From positions 18,220 to 82,219 of the forward strand of contig JADKGB010000033.1 of the NCBI GenBank assembly GCA_016717225.1: a DNA stretch of 64,000 nucleotides, in the 5' to 3' direction. Of this stretch, positions 63,979 to 64,000 are shown piece by piece (the stretch's first letter is position 1; every line of letters starts with the position of its first letter). Under the pieces are notes generated by a model that ran no database searches, was not told where the DNA came from, and worked only from the letters and a program-made list of their open reading frames with translations. A program made the translations under genes and the position numbers. This stretch comes from Flavobacteriales bacterium. GTDB lineage: Bacteria; Bacteroidota; Bacteroidia; Flavobacteriales_F; PHOS-HE28.

Positions 63979-64000
63979 ACGCCCCACCGCCGTGGGGGCG
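63979..64000 (+). terminator. Hairpin after the FN3 gene, at the window edge
   Basis: CGCCCCAC, a 4-nt loop and GTGGGGGCG; the T-run, if present, lies beyond the window. Confidence 0.6.

Noticed and set aside
1..64000. rRNA, tRNA or prophage structural genes
   Set aside because: Nothing with the conserved sequence or gene order of these was seen; short tRNA-like folds cannot be fully excluded by reading alone.

Overview
The window looks like a chromosomal piece of a Gram-negative Bacteroidota bacterium, most likely Flavobacteriales-like and of moderately high GC. The signs are secreted proteins ending in type IX secretion (T9SS) sorting-like domains, a LytS/LytTR pair, Bacteroidota-style LptD and LpxB, a Wza/Wzc exopolysaccharide cluster, and a possible TAnnTTTG promoter. 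I see no rRNA, tRNA or CRISPR.

Layout. 1-12.7 kb: a partial secreted arginine/agmatine deiminase-family enzyme, acpH-like and mltF-like genes, a LytS/LytTR pair, lptD, and a tight run of amidase, MCE protein, Fe-S protein, HAD protein and CCG-type Fe-S protein. 12.7-16.9 kb: an inverted-repeat element between two convergent genes, a tricorn-like S41 protease, and a small conserved protein. 17.1-20.7 kb: two tandem CotH-like genes broken by frameshifts. 20.9-22.8 kb: an XRE regulator, a degenerate 22-bp repeat array and an FN3-domain protein. 22.9-29.6 kb: a disturbed region with a REP-associated (RAYT) transposase, a fragment of another, a CotH tail remnant, an M23 peptidase, an outer-membrane-like protein and two frameshifted secreted proteins. 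29.7-45 kb: alpha-2-macroglobulin, SPOR-containing envelope proteins, a SpoIID-like protein, lpxB-surE, ridA followed by a palindromic MITE, and small membrane proteins. 45-59.5 kb: CD225 and DUF2752 proteins, lpdA, a methyltransferase, an exopolysaccharide operon (GT4, Wza, Wzc, RfbC, WecA-like), a lytic transglycosylase, uvrA and a LOG protein. 59.6-64 kb: two T9SS proteins, then a LuxR-type regulator, a small unknown protein, a 42-bp repeat array and a second FN3 protein.

The most interesting observation is that two distant loci (about 20.9-22.8 kb on the minus strand and 62.0-64.0 kb on the plus strand) share one plan: a dyad motif, a small HTH regulator gene, a long non-coding tandem-repeat array, a homologous cytoplasmic FN3-domain protein, and a hairpin terminator. 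The two loci share a 25-nt sequence with one mismatch upstream of regulators that belong to different HTH families. I know of no described system with this plan.

A second theme is single-base frameshifts in otherwise well-preserved genes (tricorn protease, alpha-2-macroglobulin, GT4), several at short homopolymers, next to genes with many shifts (CotH pair, secreted proteins at 23-29.6 kb). Uncorrected long-read indels are the simplest explanation for the single shifts. True decay is possible for the heavily broken genes near the mobile elements.
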